Of a DNA stretch of 64,000 nucleotides, positions 32,629 through 41,780 are shown piece by piece. Below the pieces are notes generated by a model, which searched no databases, had not been told where the DNA came from, and saw nothing but the letters and a program-made list of their open reading frames with translations. How positions within the stretch are numbered: position 1 is the first letter of the stretch; each line of letters starts with the position of its first letter. This DNA comes from Collinsella sp. (GTDB lineage Bacteria > Actinomycetota > Coriobacteriia > Coriobacteriales > Coriobacteriaceae), in contig JARIBW010000010.1 of NCBI GenBank assembly GCA_029264355.1, positions 16,989 through 80,988 of the forward strand, written 5' to 3'. Made by a program: the position numbers and the translations under genes.

Positions 32629-33552
32629 ATGAGCGACTTCGATCTCTCGGACTATCCCGTTCTTCCCGCCGACCCCACGGGGGAGCTGCGTGAGAAGCTT
32701 GCAGGGGTGAAATATGTCTTCACCGACCTGGACGCGACCATGCTGGCGCCCGGCTCGTGCGCCCTCTCGGATAACGACGGAAATCCGAGCACCGCGCTCG
32801 TCGAGGCCATCGTGGCCCTCAAGCGCGCCGGCGTCGAGATCATCCCGTGTTCCGGACGCGCCCGCGTGATGATGCACGAGGACTCGCGCATCCTCGGCTT
32901 CAACTCCTATATCGGCGAGATGGGCGGCCTGCTCATGCTCGACCTCAAGGCGAACAAGTGGGAGTACTTCACCGGGGACATGCCCTACGACCCCGGCTGC
33001 GGCCTCACCCCGCATCAGGTGATCGAGCGGGCGGGCGTCTGCCAGGGCATCATCGACCGTTGGCCCGGCCGCATCGAGTATCACAACGACATGGCCAACG
33101 GCATCAAATATCGCGAGGTCACGGTCGGCATGCGCGGCGAGGTGCCGGACGAGCAGGCCCAGGCCATGATCGACGTCGCGGGCCTCGGCCTGGTGTGGGG
33201 CAACAACGGCTACCTCACCCATGTATCCAAGCCCACCACGTTGGACCTGGGCGAGGACGGCCCCGGCCGCGCGTTCAACATCATGCCCGCCGGCCTCAAC
33301 AAGGGCCGCGGCATCGAGCGCTTCTGCGAGCTTCGCGGCATCGACCGCTCGGAGACCCTCGCCATCGGCGACTCCGAGTCCGATTTCCTGGCCGCCCCGT
33401 ATGTGGGGACCTTCGTATGCGTGGAGAATGCCCTCAAGGACCCCGCCACGCCCGCGCTCATCGCCGAGAACGACAACGTCTACCTCGCGCGCGGCAAGGT
33501 CGTCGAGGGTTGGGTGTACATGGCAAAGGCCCTGCTGGCCGCCCGTGCGTAG
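32629..33552 (+). CDS. HAD-superfamily phosphatase (Cof/MPGP-like)
   Basis: The 307-residue protein is a cap-containing haloacid-dehalogenase hydrolase. Motif I is VFTDLDATML (nucleophile Asp and following Asp, about residues 29-34). Motif II is the Ser in IIPCSGRA near 80, motif III a Lys in GLNKGRGIE near 222, and motif IV AIGDSESDFLAAP near 245. The cap type and GEMGG segment resemble Cof and mannosyl-3-phosphoglycerate phosphatases. The substrate is unknown. ATG 32629 is preferred, seven bases after AGAAAGG. It precedes murI by 48 bp and may share its transcript. Confidence 0.85.
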   Translation: MSDFDLSDYPVLPADPTGELREKLAGVKYVFTDLDATMLAPGSCALSDNDGNPSTALVEAIVALKRAGVEIIPCSGRARVMMHEDSRILGFNSYIGEMGGLLMLDLKANKWEYFTGDMPYDPGCGLTPHQVIERAGVCQGIIDRWPGRIEYHNDMANGIKYREVTVGMRGEVPDEQAQAMIDVAGLGLVWGNNGYLTHVSKPTTLDLGEDGPGRAFNIMPAGLNKGRGIERFCELRGIDRSETLAIGDSESDFLAAPYVGTFVCVENALKDPATPALIAENDNVYLARGKVVEGWVYMAKALLAARA

Positions 33553-33600
33553 GAGCAGGCGGCCCGTGCGTGGGCGCGAAAGCGCATGACGGGAGGAACC

Positions 33601-34479
33601 ATGAGAGATTGCGAACGCCCCATCGGCGTGTTCGATTCCGGGCTGGGCGGCCTCACGGTGGCGCGCTGCATCGCCACCTCGCTGCCGCACGAGTCGATTT
33701 ACTACGTGGGGGATACCAAGCGGTGCCCCTACGGCGTGCGTCCCGAGGAGGAGGTGCGCTCCTTCGTGCTGCAGGCGGGCAGGTGGCTTGCCGAGCATGA
33801 GGTGAAGATCATGGTGATCGCATGCAACACCGCCACCGCGGCGGGCCTGCGCATCGCCCAGCAGGTGCTGCCCGTGCCGGTGATCGGCGTGATCGCGCCG
33901 GGTGCGCGCGCCGCCATCAATTCCACGCGCACGCGCAAAGTCGGCGTGCTCGCCACGCCGCTCACCGTCCGCATCGGCGCCTACACGCGCGCCATCCGCG
34001 ATCTGGATGCGGGCGTGGACGTATACGGCTGCCCCGCCCCGAGCTTTGTCGAGATCGTCGAGCACGAGCTCGCCACCGGCGCCCACCTGCAGGAACGCTG
34101 GCTGCAAAGCGGGGATATCTTCGACACGCCCGAGAACCGCGCGGAGGTTGAGCGCACGCTCGCCCCCATCATCAACGGCGGTGCGCAGGTGGATACCGTG
34201 GTGCTCGGCTGCACGCATTTCCCCCTGCTCGCGGGACCGATTCGCCACGCGGTCGGCCCTGATGTGCGCGTGGTGTCCTCGGCAGAGGAAACGACGCGCG
34301 AGCTCGAGGACATTTTGATCCGCCGAGACCTGGTCGCCCCCCAAACGGCCCGGCCGCAGCACCGTTTCGCCACGACCTCCGACAACATCGCCGAGTTCGC
34401 CGCGGCCGGCAGCTTCATTTTCGGTCAGCCGCTCAAGAGCATCGAGCACATCTCGCTCGACGAGCTCCGTGGCCTGTGA
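33601..34479 (+). CDS. murI: Glutamate racemase
   Basis: Supplies D-glutamate for peptidoglycan. The 292-residue protein begins with [15 protein letters not shown]. It carries the catalytic Cys in ACNTATAAG near residue 75 and the second Cys in [11 protein letters not shown] near 204. GGGAGG lies nine bases before ATG 33601, favoured over an in-frame ATG five codons earlier. It is followed by rph. The D-Glu it makes is later amidated by the MurT-GatD fusion encoded at 22.4-24.6 kb. Confidence 0.96.
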   Translation: MRDCERPIGVFDSGLGGLTVARCIATSLPHESIYYVGDTKRCPYGVRPEEEVRSFVLQAGRWLAEHEVKIMVIACNTATAAGLRIAQQVLPVPVIGVIAPGARAAINSTRTRKVGVLATPLTVRIGAYTRAIRDLDAGVDVYGCPAPSFVEIVEHELATGAHLQERWLQSGDIFDTPENRAEVERTLAPIINGGAQVDTVVLGCTHFPLLAGPIRHAVGPDVRVVSSAEETTRELEDILIRRDLVAPQTARPQHRFATTSDNIAEFAAAGSFIFGQPLKSIEHISLDELRGL

Positions 34480-34531
34480 GGTCTCAACTGCGACGGACCC
34501 ACTTGAGACTTTCTTGAAAGGAACATGCCCC

Positions 34532-35266
34532 ATGGAACATATGATGATCGACCGCGCCCATGGACGCGCGGCCAACCAGATGCGCGCGGTCAACCTCACC
34601 CGCGACGTGATGAAGCACGCGCTTGGTTCCTGCCTGGTCGAATTCGGCGATACCAAGGTGCTGTGCGCCGCCACCATCGAGGAGGGCGTGCCCGGTTGGC
34701 GCAAGGCGAGCCACCAGGGCTGGGTCACGGCGGAGTATGCCATGTTGCCCGCTTCGACCAATCGGCGCACGCGACGCGAGACGGGCAACCGCAAGGGCCG
34801 TTCCATGGAGATCGAGCGCCTGATCGGTCGCAGCCTGCGCACCGTGGTGAACATGAAGTCCCTGGGCGAGCACACGGTAACCGTGGATTGCGACGTCATC
34901 CAGGCCGACGGCGGGACCCGCACGGCGAGTGTCACCGGCGCATGGGTCGCCCTGCACGACGCGCTCATGGCCTGGGTCGAGGCGGGCAAGATCGCCCGCC
35001 TGCCGCTGACGGGCCAGGTCGCCGCCGTATCCATGGGCCTGGTGGACGGTTGCGAGCTGCTCGACCTCGACTACTCCGAGGACAGCCATGCCGAGGTCGA
35101 CATGAACCTCGTGGCCACGGATGCCGGGGAGATCATCGAGATCCAGGGAACGGGGGAGCAGACGCCGTTCGACCGTGCGCGCCTGAACCGACTGCTCGAC
35201 CTCGGCGAGCTCGGCATCAAGCAGCTCGTCGACCTGCAAAACGAGGTCACCGCTTTTCGCGACTAG
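34532..35266 (+). CDS. rph: Ribonuclease PH
   Basis: A phosphorolytic 3' exonuclease that trims tRNA precursors. The 244-residue protein has [19 protein letters not shown] near residue 30, [23 protein letters not shown] in the Arg-rich phosphate/RNA region near 75, and [18 protein letters not shown] near 117. The start ATG 34532 lies ten bases after AAAGGA. The trio murI-rph-rdgB is a common actinobacterial order. Confidence 0.97.
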   Translation: MEHMMIDRAHGRAANQMRAVNLTRDVMKHALGSCLVEFGDTKVLCAATIEEGVPGWRKASHQGWVTAEYAMLPASTNRRTRRETGNRKGRSMEIERLIGRSLRTVVNMKSLGEHTVTVDCDVIQADGGTRTASVTGAWVALHDALMAWVEAGKIARLPLTGQVAAVSMGLVDGCELLDLDYSEDSHAEVDMNLVATDAGEIIEIQGTGEQTPFDRARLNRLLDLGELGIKQLVDLQNEVTAFRD

Positions 35267-35303
35267 CGCATTTCCGCCGACGTGCGGGTGGGGACGTGTG
35301 CAA

Positions 35304-35375
35304 CTGGGGGCGGGTGCGTTTTGCGCACGTTCCCGGGCGCACGAGGGCGCATGTGCAAAACGTACCCGTCCCCAG
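35304..35375. repeat. 24-bp inverted repeat between rph and rdgB
   Basis: CTGGGGGCGGGTGCGTTTTG (continuing GCGCA at 35323-35327) pairs with 35352-35375. The three non-identical positions are all G-T, so an RNA copy would pair fully by wobble. The TGGGGAC/GTCCCCA core links it to other repeats in the window. Confidence 0.8.
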
Positions 35376-35420
35376 TCGCGCGTGTTCGCAGCCAAACGAT
35401 ATATCGAGAGGAAGGCCCCC

Positions 35421-36083
35421 ATGGCACTTGAGAAGATCGACATCGAGTCCCTGGACCCCGAGCGCACCATCGTGGTCGCCACGGGCAACGCCCACAAGCT
35501 GACCGAGATCGAGACGATTCTGAGCAAGGTCCTGCCCGACATCCGGTTTGTGGCCCTTGGCCAGCTGGGAGATTTCGAGGACCCGGAGGAGAACGGCACC
35601 ACGTTCGTCGAGAACGCGATCATCAAGGCCGAGGCCGCCGTCGCCGCGACCGGCCTGGCGGCCATCGCCGACGATTCCGGCCTGGTGGTGGATGCGCTCG
35701 ATGGCGAGCCCGGGGTGTATTCCGCGCGCTATGCCGGCACCCATGGTGATGACGAGGCCAACAACGCCAAGCTCCTCGATAAGATGCGGGAGGTGGCCGA
35801 CGCCGACCGAACGGCTCGCTTCATGAGCGTCGTGGCCCTCATCGACGCCGCGGGATGCGTGCTCACGGGCACGGGGGCCTGCGAGGGCATGATCGCGCGC
35901 GAGGGCCGCGGCGAGTTCGGCTTCGGCTACGATCCGCTGTTCCTGCCCGCCGACACGCCCGGCAAGACCATGGCCGAGCTCACGCCCGGGGAGAAGAACG
36001 CCATCAGCCATCGCTTCCATGCACTCGAGGACCTGTCCGCCCAACTCACGGCCATCGACGGCTCCCAAGCGGCGGGGCGCTAG
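35421..36083 (+). CDS. rdgB: XTP/dITP diphosphatase (RdgB/HAM1)
   Basis: Removes non-canonical purine nucleotides (ITP, XTP). The 220-residue protein has VATGNAHKLTEIE near residue 18, the ENGTTFVENAIIKA loop near 58, ADDSGLVVDALDGEPGVYSARYAG near 82, EFGFGYDPLFLP near 168 and KNAISHR near 193. GAGGAAGG precedes ATG 35421. It is separated from dtd by only 3 bases. Confidence 0.96.
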   Translation: MALEKIDIESLDPERTIVVATGNAHKLTEIETILSKVLPDIRFVALGQLGDFEDPEENGTTFVENAIIKAEAAVAATGLAAIADDSGLVVDALDGEPGVYSARYAGTHGDDEANNAKLLDKMREVADADRTARFMSVVALIDAAGCVLTGTGACEGMIAREGRGEFGFGYDPLFLPADTPGKTMAELTPGEKNAISHRFHALEDLSAQLTAIDGSQAAGR

Positions 36084-36086
36084 CCC

Positions 36087-36533
36087 ATGCGCGCCGTCAT
36101 CCAGCGCGTCGAGCGCGCGAGCGTGTCAATCGCCGGGGAGATCGTGGGCGCGATCGGCGCCGGGTACCTGATTTTGCTCGGCGTCGGCCATGCCGACACC
36201 CGAGCCGAGGCGGACAAGCTCTGGGGCAAGATCTTCGCCTTGCGCATCAACGACGACGAGGACGGCAAGACGAACCTATCGCTCGGCGATGTGGGCGGCG
36301 AGGTTCTGGTGGTCTCGCAGTTCACGCTGTTCGCCAATTGCAGGAAGGGGCGCCGCCCCTCCTTCGTCGAGGCGGCGCCCCCGGCGCAGGCCAACGAGCT
36401 CTACGAGTACTTCGTCGGCCTCGTCCGCGACGACGTGGGGCAAGTCCGGACAGGTCGCTTCGGCGCCGACATGCAAGTCGAGCTCGTCAACGACGGGCCT
36501 TTCACCATCGTCCTCGACACCGACGGGCTCTAG
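36087..36533 (+). CDS. dtd: D-aminoacyl-tRNA deacylase
   Basis: Hydrolyses D-amino acids (and glycine from tRNA-Ala) mischarged on tRNA. The 148-residue protein begins [13 protein letters not shown]. It has the catalytic [17 protein letters not shown] segment near residue 78 and the C-terminal [12 protein letters not shown] loop (family motif NxGPxT). It follows rdgB directly. Downstream is a hexanucleotide repeat and a strong hairpin that ends the unit. Confidence 0.95.
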   Translation: MRAVIQRVERASVSIAGEIVGAIGAGYLILLGVGHADTRAEADKLWGKIFALRINDDEDGKTNLSLGDVGGEVLVVSQFTLFANCRKGRRPSFVEAAPPAQANELYEYFVGLVRDDVGQVRTGRFGADMQVELVNDGPFTIVLDTDGL

Positions 36534-36545
36534 CCCGGATAACGG

Positions 36546-36608
36546 ATCGGTGCCGGCCTCGGCATCGGCATCGGCATCGGTGCCGGTATCGGCATCGGCA
36601 TCGGCGCC
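36546..36608 (+). repeat. GGCATC hexanucleotide repeat
   Basis: About ten imperfect units of GGCATC/GGTGCC/GGTATC in tandem directly after dtd, a slippage-prone tract with no coding role. Confidence 0.85.
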
Positions 36609-36616
36609 ACGACGTG

Positions 36617-36678
36617 ATCGCCTATGGATTTCTTCCTTTTCGCAATGCTCAAATGGAAGAAATCCATAGGCGATTTTC
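36617..36678. terminator. 20-bp hairpin after dtd
   Basis: ATCGCCTATGGATTTCTTCC pairs perfectly with 36655-36674 around an 18-nt loop, followed by TTTTCC. It is much longer than ordinary terminators here and may be one of the dispersed palindromes. Confidence 0.75.
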
Positions 36679-36717
36679 CTTAGGGGGGCGAGGGCGCACC
36701 TCGTGACCGACGCGGCC

Positions 36718-36747
36718 TTGAGCGAAACCTCACCTCCCTGCTATACT
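36718..36747 (+). promoter_or_regulatory. Promoter for veg-ispE
   Basis: TTGAGC, 18-bp spacer, TATACT; the -10 ends 62 bp before the veg ATG. Confidence 0.6.
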
Positions 36748-36809
36748 CCAATGCGTTTGTCTATCTTGGGCGCATTCTGTCTATACGGCGCCCTGCTGGA
36801 GGCCATAGC

Positions 36810-37106
36810 ATGGAAGAGATGGAAGTCAATCACGTCGCGGAGATCCAGGAGAAGCTGACCGGGATGGTCGGCGACCGCGTGAAGGTCAAGGCCAACATGG
36901 GCCGCACCCGCGTCATCGAGCGCATGGGCGTCATCAAGAACGTGCATCCCGCCGTATTCATCATCGAGGTCGATGAGCGTCGCGGCCGCAAGTCCCGCCA
37001 GTCCTACCAGTACGTCGACGTGTTGACCGGCACCGTCGAGCTGTTCGACCCCGAGACCGGCGAGCACATCTTCACCCCGCTCGGCACGCAGCTCGAGGAG
37101 CACTAA
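36810..37106 (+). CDS. veg: Veg family protein
   Basis: A 98-residue protein of the Veg family (small beta-barrel, linked to biofilm control in Bacillus). It contains IQEKLTGMVGDRVKVKANMGR, then ERMGVIKNVHPAVFIIEVDE, then SYQYVDVLTGTVEL. The ATG 36810 lies eight bases after GGAGG. As in Bacillus it stands immediately before ispE; here the two coding regions abut. Confidence 0.92.
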   Translation: MEEMEVNHVAEIQEKLTGMVGDRVKVKANMGRTRVIERMGVIKNVHPAVFIIEVDERRGRKSRQSYQYVDVLTGTVELFDPETGEHIFTPLGTQLEEH

Positions 37107-38060
37107 GTGCCCGCGCCGAACCCCGCGTTCGACCCGCTGCGCGCGGCGGGCGCCCGCGCCGAAGTTCCCCAGGGCCGTTTCATGCTCATCACCGCCCCGG
37201 CGAAGATCAACCTCTACCTGGGCGTCCACGAGCAGACGGATGAGGAGGGCTACCACGGCGTCGACACGGTCATGACGACGCTGGATATCGCCGACACCCT
37301 CGCCATCGCGCCGTCGGAGCGCCTCATGGTCAAGACGGTCCCGGAGGCCGATTTCCCGCAGGAGAGCAACACCGCCTACAAGGCCGCCGTCGCGATGGGG
37401 GAGGCCTTTGGCCGCGAGCCGAATTTCGCGATCCTCATCGACAAGCACATCCCCATCCGCGCCGGCCTGGGTGGGCCGTCCACCGACGCCGCCGCAACCA
37501 TCATGGGCATCTGCCGCTACTGGGGCGTGGACCCGCGCGATGAGCGCATCGACGCGGTGGCGCGCTCGATCGGCGCCGATGTGCCGTTTTTCCTCTACGG
37601 GCCGCCCGCGCATCTCGACGGCCGCGGCGATACGATGCGGGAGATGTTCCGACCGCTCACCGGCACCCCGGTCGTCCTGGTCAAGCCCATGTCGGGTGGC
37701 GTCTCCGCCGTCGAGGCGTATCGTCGCTTCGACGAGGGCCCGGTGCCCGCGGGTGAGCTCGAGCCCATGCTCGACGCCATGCGCGCCCACGACGAGGAGG
37801 CGGTGTTCGCGCATATCTCGAATAACCTCGCCCCGGCCGCGTGCGATCTGTGCCCCGAGATAGGCGGGATCCTCGATTGGCTGCGCGCGCAGCCAGACGT
37901 CCGTGCCGTCGATGTCTGCGGGTCCGGTTCCACCGTTTTCGCCGTCTGCGCGACGCAGATGGCGGCCGAAAAGATCGGCATTGCCGCCATGAACGAGCAC
38001 GGATGGTGGGCTCAAGCTGCGAAGATGGAAAAAAGTGGGCCTTTTATCGCCGTGGGCTAG
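37107..38060 (+). CDS. ispE: 4-diphosphocytidyl-2-C-methyl-D-erythritol kinase
   Basis: Fourth step of the non-mevalonate isoprenoid pathway: ATP-dependent phosphorylation of CDP-ME. The 317-residue GHMP kinase shows APAKINLYLGV near residue 29, the ATP loop PIRAGLGGPSTDAAATI near 114 and CGSGSTVFAV near 270. Translation from GTG 37107, directly after the veg stop, adds ~20 residues before the conserved start; ATG 37182 would give the usual length. ispD and ispF lie at 50.9-52.4 kb. Confidence 0.94.
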   Translation: MPAPNPAFDPLRAAGARAEVPQGRFMLITAPAKINLYLGVHEQTDEEGYHGVDTVMTTLDIADTLAIAPSERLMVKTVPEADFPQESNTAYKAAVAMGEAFGREPNFAILIDKHIPIRAGLGGPSTDAAATIMGICRYWGVDPRDERIDAVARSIGADVPFFLYGPPAHLDGRGDTMREMFRPLTGTPVVLVKPMSGGVSAVEAYRRFDEGPVPAGELEPMLDAMRAHDEEAVFAHISNNLAPAACDLCPEIGGILDWLRAQPDVRAVDVCGSGSTVFAVCATQMAAEKIGIAAMNEHGWWAQAAKMEKSGPFIAVG

Positions 38061-38096
38061 CATTGGGAGAAATCTTTTGATACTATAACCGAGCTA

Positions 38097-38173
38097 CGGG
38101 TTGTGGCTCAGCTTGGTAGAGCACCGCGTTCGGGACGCGGGGGTCGCTGGTTCAAATCCAGTCAACCCGACCA
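38097..38173 (+). tRNA. tRNA-Pro (CGG)
   Basis: Acceptor CGGGTTG/CAACCCG, anticodon stem-loop CCGCG-TTCGGGA-CGCGG giving CGG, T-arm CTGGTTCAAATCCAG, discriminator A and encoded CCA. Confidence 0.96.
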
Positions 38174-38182
38174 TTGCATTGC

Positions 38183-38210
38183 AAGGGGTCGCCTTCGGGC
38201 GGCCCTTTTT
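38183..38210 (+). terminator. Terminator after tRNA-Pro
   Basis: AAGGGGTCGCC and GGCGGCCCTT form an imperfect stem with a TTCG loop, followed by TTTTT. Confidence 0.75.
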
Positions 38211-38490
38211 GCGTTTGCGGCATCGGCTTTCCCCGGTCGATCCGCCGGGCCCTCGCCCGTGGCGGCCTCACGCCCCGTGCGCCGCCATGCACGATGCGGG
38301 GGGGGGGCTTCACCGACGTCCGAAAATACACCACACGTCGCTTACCGGCTCTTAACCGAACGGACTCATTGCCCGTGTAGAATTGTCAGATGTTGTGCAG
38401 AGTCGTGATGGCGGGTTATACTCTTTCGAGCTAGCGCGCGGCGCATATCGCGCATGTCACGCCAAACGGAAAGTTTCTGGAGGAAATGGT
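38211..38490. other. Spacer before tatA
   Basis: No gene seen. It contains a run of nine G (around 38298-38306). The tatA promoter is probably near GGGTTATACTCTTTCG at 38413-38428 (TATACT). Confidence 0.5.
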
Positions 38491-38748
<258 letters not shown>

Positions 38749-38848
38749 CCCGCGTACACAAGGGTTGATCGCGGCCGGTTGACCCGCCAGGGTTCGCCGG
38801 TCGCTTTGCTGTTATTTTTGCACGCACACGCTAAGAGGGGATCGTCGC

Positions 38849-39319
38849 ATGGACGTAAGCCAGATCGTACTGACCGCCGAGGGCCGCAAGAAGCTCGAGG
38901 AGGAGCTCGCCTATCTCGAGGGCGAGAAGAGCCGTGAGATCGTCGAGCACATCAAAGAGGCCCGTGCATTCGGCGACCTTTCGGAGAACGCCGAGTACGA
39001 CGCCGCCAAGGAGGATCAGGCCCGCAACGCCGCCCGCATCGCCGAGATCCGCGCCACCCTGGCCAACGCCCAGGACGCCGTCGCCGGTTCCAGCATGATC
39101 GTTTCCATCGGCAGCGTCGTGACGCTGATCGACGGCGAGGGCGAGGCCTCCGACTTCACCATCGTCGGTACCACCGAGACCAACGTCCTCGAGCACAAGA
39201 TCTCCAACGAGTCCCCGGTCGGCCGTGCCATCATCGGTCACGGCGAGGGCGACAGCGTCGAGGTCGTGCTCGCAAACGGCAAGACGCGCGTCTACACCAT
39301 CGCCAAGATCTCGCGCTAG
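38849..39319 (+). CDS. greA: Transcription elongation factor GreA
   Basis: Rescues backtracked RNA polymerase by stimulating transcript cleavage. The 156-residue protein has the N-terminal coiled-coil hairpin (LTAEGRKKLEEELAYLEGEK, then EARAFGDLSENAEYDAAKE with the acidic tip) and the FKBP-like C-terminal domain (SPVGRAIIGHGEGD). It is followed by lysS 183 bp downstream, the common greA-lysS pairing. Confidence 0.97.
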   Translation: MDVSQIVLTAEGRKKLEEELAYLEGEKSREIVEHIKEARAFGDLSENAEYDAAKEDQARNAARIAEIRATLANAQDAVAGSSMIVSIGSVVTLIDGEGEASDFTIVGTTETNVLEHKISNESPVGRAIIGHGEGDSVEVVLANGKTRVYTIAKISR

Positions 39320-39502
39320 GGTTCTTTTGGATCCTAGCGCGCAATTCCGCTCCTTGACGCCGCATGGCGCCAGGGGGCGGTTTTCGTTTGAAGCCCCTTC
39401 GCGGTACGCCCGCCAGGCGGTCGCCGCATAGAAGAACAGTCGGGCCCCCGGGGGTCCAACAGCCGGGTCCTCGGGCCCGGCGCCACGAGAGGAGTCACAG
39501 AG

Positions 39503-41485
39503 ATGGCCGAGAACCTTGAAGCCGCCGACGCCGCCAACATCCTGAACGACGAGCGCGCCCGTCGCCTCGCCGACCGCGCCGCGCTGTATGCCGCCGGCAA
39601 GAACCCCTACCCGGAGCGTTCTTCCGTGACCGATCACGCCGCCGATCTGCTCGAGCGCTACGAGCACCTCTCCAACGAGGAGATCGCCCCCGAGACCGTC
39701 ACCATCGGCGGCCGCGTCGTGGCCAAACGCGGCCAGGGCAAGATCATGTTCATCGTCGTGCGCGACCCCTCCGCCGACATCCAGCTCTTCTGCCGCGTCA
39801 ACGACGTCGAGGAGGAGTCTTGGGAGGTCCTGAAGGAGCTTGACCTCGGCGATATCGTGCAGGCGACCGGTCAGGTGACGCGCACCAAGCGCGGCGAGCT
39901 CTCCATCGCCCCGTGCACCGCGCGCCTGCTGTCCAAGGCGGTCCGCCCGCTGCCCGAGAAGTTCCATGGCCTCTCCGATAAGGAGACCCGCTATCGTCAG
40001 CGCTACGTCGACCTCATCGTGAACGAGGACGTGCGCGAGACCTTCCGCAAGCGCTCCGCCATCGTGTCGGCGTTCCGCCGCTACATGGAGGACAACGGCT
40101 ACATGGAAGTCGAGACCCCCATCTTGCAGTCCATTCAAGGCGGCGCCACGGCCAAGCCGTTCATCACGCACTTCAATGCGCTCAATCAGGAGAACTATCT
40201 GCGCATCGCCACCGAGCTGCACCTCAAGCGCCTGCTCGTGGGCGGTTATGAGCGCGTGTTCGAGATCGGCCGCATCTTCCGCAACGAGGGTATGGACCTC
40301 ACCCACAACCCCGAGTTCACCACCATGGAGGCCTACCGCGCCTACTCCGACCTCGAGGGCATGAAGGAGCTCGCCGAGGGCGTCATCAAGGCCGCCGCGC
40401 GCGCCATCGGCCTCGAGGGCATGATCGACTACCAGGGCCAGGCCATCGACCTGTTCTCACCGTGGCCGTCCCGCCCCATGACCGATGTCGTCTCCGAGGT
40501 CCTGGGCCGCACCGTCACGATCGACACGCCCGTCGAGGAGCTTCGCGCCGCCTGCGACGAGCATGATATCGAGTACAAGCCCGAGTGGACCGCCGGCAAG
40601 CTCATCGCCGAGCTGTTCGACGAGCTGGGCGAGGCCATCCTCATCAACCCGACCTTCGTCGTGGATTACCCCGTCGAGGTCTCCCCGCTGGCCAAGCGCC
40701 ACGAGGACGACCCGCGCCTCACGCACCGTTTCGAGCTCTTCATCGCCGCGCACGAGTACGCCAACGCGTTCTCCGAGCTCAACGACCCGGTCGATCAGGC
40801 CGAGCGCTTCGCCGCGCAGATGGAGGAGAAGGCCGGCGGCGACGATGAGGCCATGGAGTACGACGAGGATTACGTACGCGCCCTCGAGTACGGCATGCCC
40901 CCGGCGGGCGGCATCGGCATCGGCATCGACCGCGTGGTCATGCTGCTCACCAACTCCACGTCCATCCGCGACGTCCTGCTGTTCCCCCATATGAAGCCCG
41001 AGAGGGGCTCCAAGTCCGGTGCCGCCGCCGCCAAGGCCGCCCAGATGGCCGAGTCCGCCGCAGCGGGTCCCTTCCTCGCGTCCAAGAAGCCCACGAACGA
41101 TTACTCCAAGGTGGTCGTCGAGCCGCTGTTCGAGGACTTCGTCGACTTCGACACGTTCGCCAAGAGCGATTTCCGCGCCGTGAAGGTGAAGGACTGCACG
41201 GCCGTCCCCAAGTCCAAAAAACTGCTGAACTTCACGTTGGACGACGGCACCGGTTCCGACCGCACCATCCTCTCCGGCATCCACGACTACTACGAGCCGG
41301 AGGACCTGGTCGGCAAGACCCTCGTCGCCATCACCAATCTGCCCCCGCGCAAGATGATGGGCATCCCCAGCTGCGGCATGATCATCTCCGCCGTACACGC
41401 TGAGGCCGAGGGCGAGGAGACCCCCGAGCGTCTCAACGTGTTGATCGTGGACGATTCCATCCCGGCGGGCGCCAAGCTCTACTAG
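39503..41485 (+). CDS. lysS: Class II lysyl-tRNA synthetase with C-terminal EMAP/Trbp-type tRNA-binding domain
   Basis: The 660-residue protein is longer than ordinary LysRS (~500). Residues 1-~500 are standard: an OB-fold anticodon domain (VTIGGRVVAKRGQGKIMFIVV) and the catalytic class II core (motif 2 RIFRNEGMDLTHNPEFTTMEAY; motif 3 MPPAGGIGIGIDRVVML near residue 465). After a linker, residues ~545-660 form a second OB-fold of the MetRS-C/EMAP II type: FDTFAKSDFRAVKVKDCTAV, then LLNFTLDDGTG, then LPPRKMMGIPSCGMI. That domain binds tRNA elbows non-specifically and is normally attached to MetRS. The frame is continuous. Start ATG has GAGAGGAG upstream. Confidence 0.93.
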   Translation: MAENLEAADAANILNDERARRLADRAALYAAGKNPYPERSSVTDHAADLLERYEHLSNEEIAPETVTIGGRVVAKRGQGKIMFIVVRDPSADIQLFCRVNDVEEESWEVLKELDLGDIVQATGQVTRTKRGELSIAPCTARLLSKAVRPLPEKFHGLSDKETRYRQRYVDLIVNEDVRETFRKRSAIVSAFRRYMEDNGYMEVETPILQSIQGGATAKPFITHFNALNQENYLRIATELHLKRLLVGGYERVFEIGRIFRNEGMDLTHNPEFTTMEAYRAYSDLEGMKELAEGVIKAAARAIGLEGMIDYQGQAIDLFSPWPSRPMTDVVSEVLGRTVTIDTPVEELRAACDEHDIEYKPEWTAGKLIAELFDELGEAILINPTFVVDYPVEVSPLAKRHEDDPRLTHRFELFIAAHEYANAFSELNDPVDQAERFAAQMEEKAGGDDEAMEYDEDYVRALEYGMPPAGGIGIGIDRVVMLLTNSTSIRDVLLFPHMKPERGSKSGAAAAKAAQMAESAAAGPFLASKKPTNDYSKVVVEPLFEDFVDFDTFAKSDFRAVKVKDCTAVPKSKKLLNFTLDDGTGSDRTILSGIHDYYEPEDLVGKTLVAITNLPPRKMMGIPSCGMIISAVHAEAEGEETPERLNVLIVDDSIPAGAKLY

Positions 41486-41591
41486 GTCACCTCGGCCACC
41501 TCAGATTGGGGGTCGTCCCCGATCTGAGGCCGGTGCCGGATACCTGAGGTTGGCGTTGAAGGGCGAATGCCCCCCGATCGCCGGCCGAAAT
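41486..41591. other. Spacer after lysS
   Basis: ACCTCGGCCACCTCAGATTG and the later CCGATCTGAGGCCGG contain a short inverted repeat (TCAGAT/ATCTGA) that may end lysS transcription; nothing else is recognised. Confidence 0.4.
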
Positions 41592-41637
41592 CAAACCAAA
41601 GTCACGTTTCCAGCCCTGGGAACGTGACTTTTGTTAT
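41592..41637. repeat. AAGTCAC-family palindrome, copy 3
   Basis: CCAAAGTCACGTTTCCAG pairs with CTGGGAACGTGACTTTTG around CC, followed by TTATACATCGGCGG. Core and right flank match copy 1. Confidence 0.85.
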
Positions 41638-41780
41638 ACATCGGCGGAATGGCGGTGATCTTGGCCGTCGGGCGCGGGGGAGGGGACTCTTGTCGAGTGC
41701 GGGGTGGTTTCCTCGGCTCAACTCTGGGAATATATAGCCGTATGCCTAACGTCCGTACCAGATGCGCCAAGGAGGCACCC

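Noticed and set aside
38298..38306. Phase-variable poly-G tract
   Set aside because: It is a nine-G run but lies in a spacer outside any coding region and is too far from a -10/-35 pair to argue switching.
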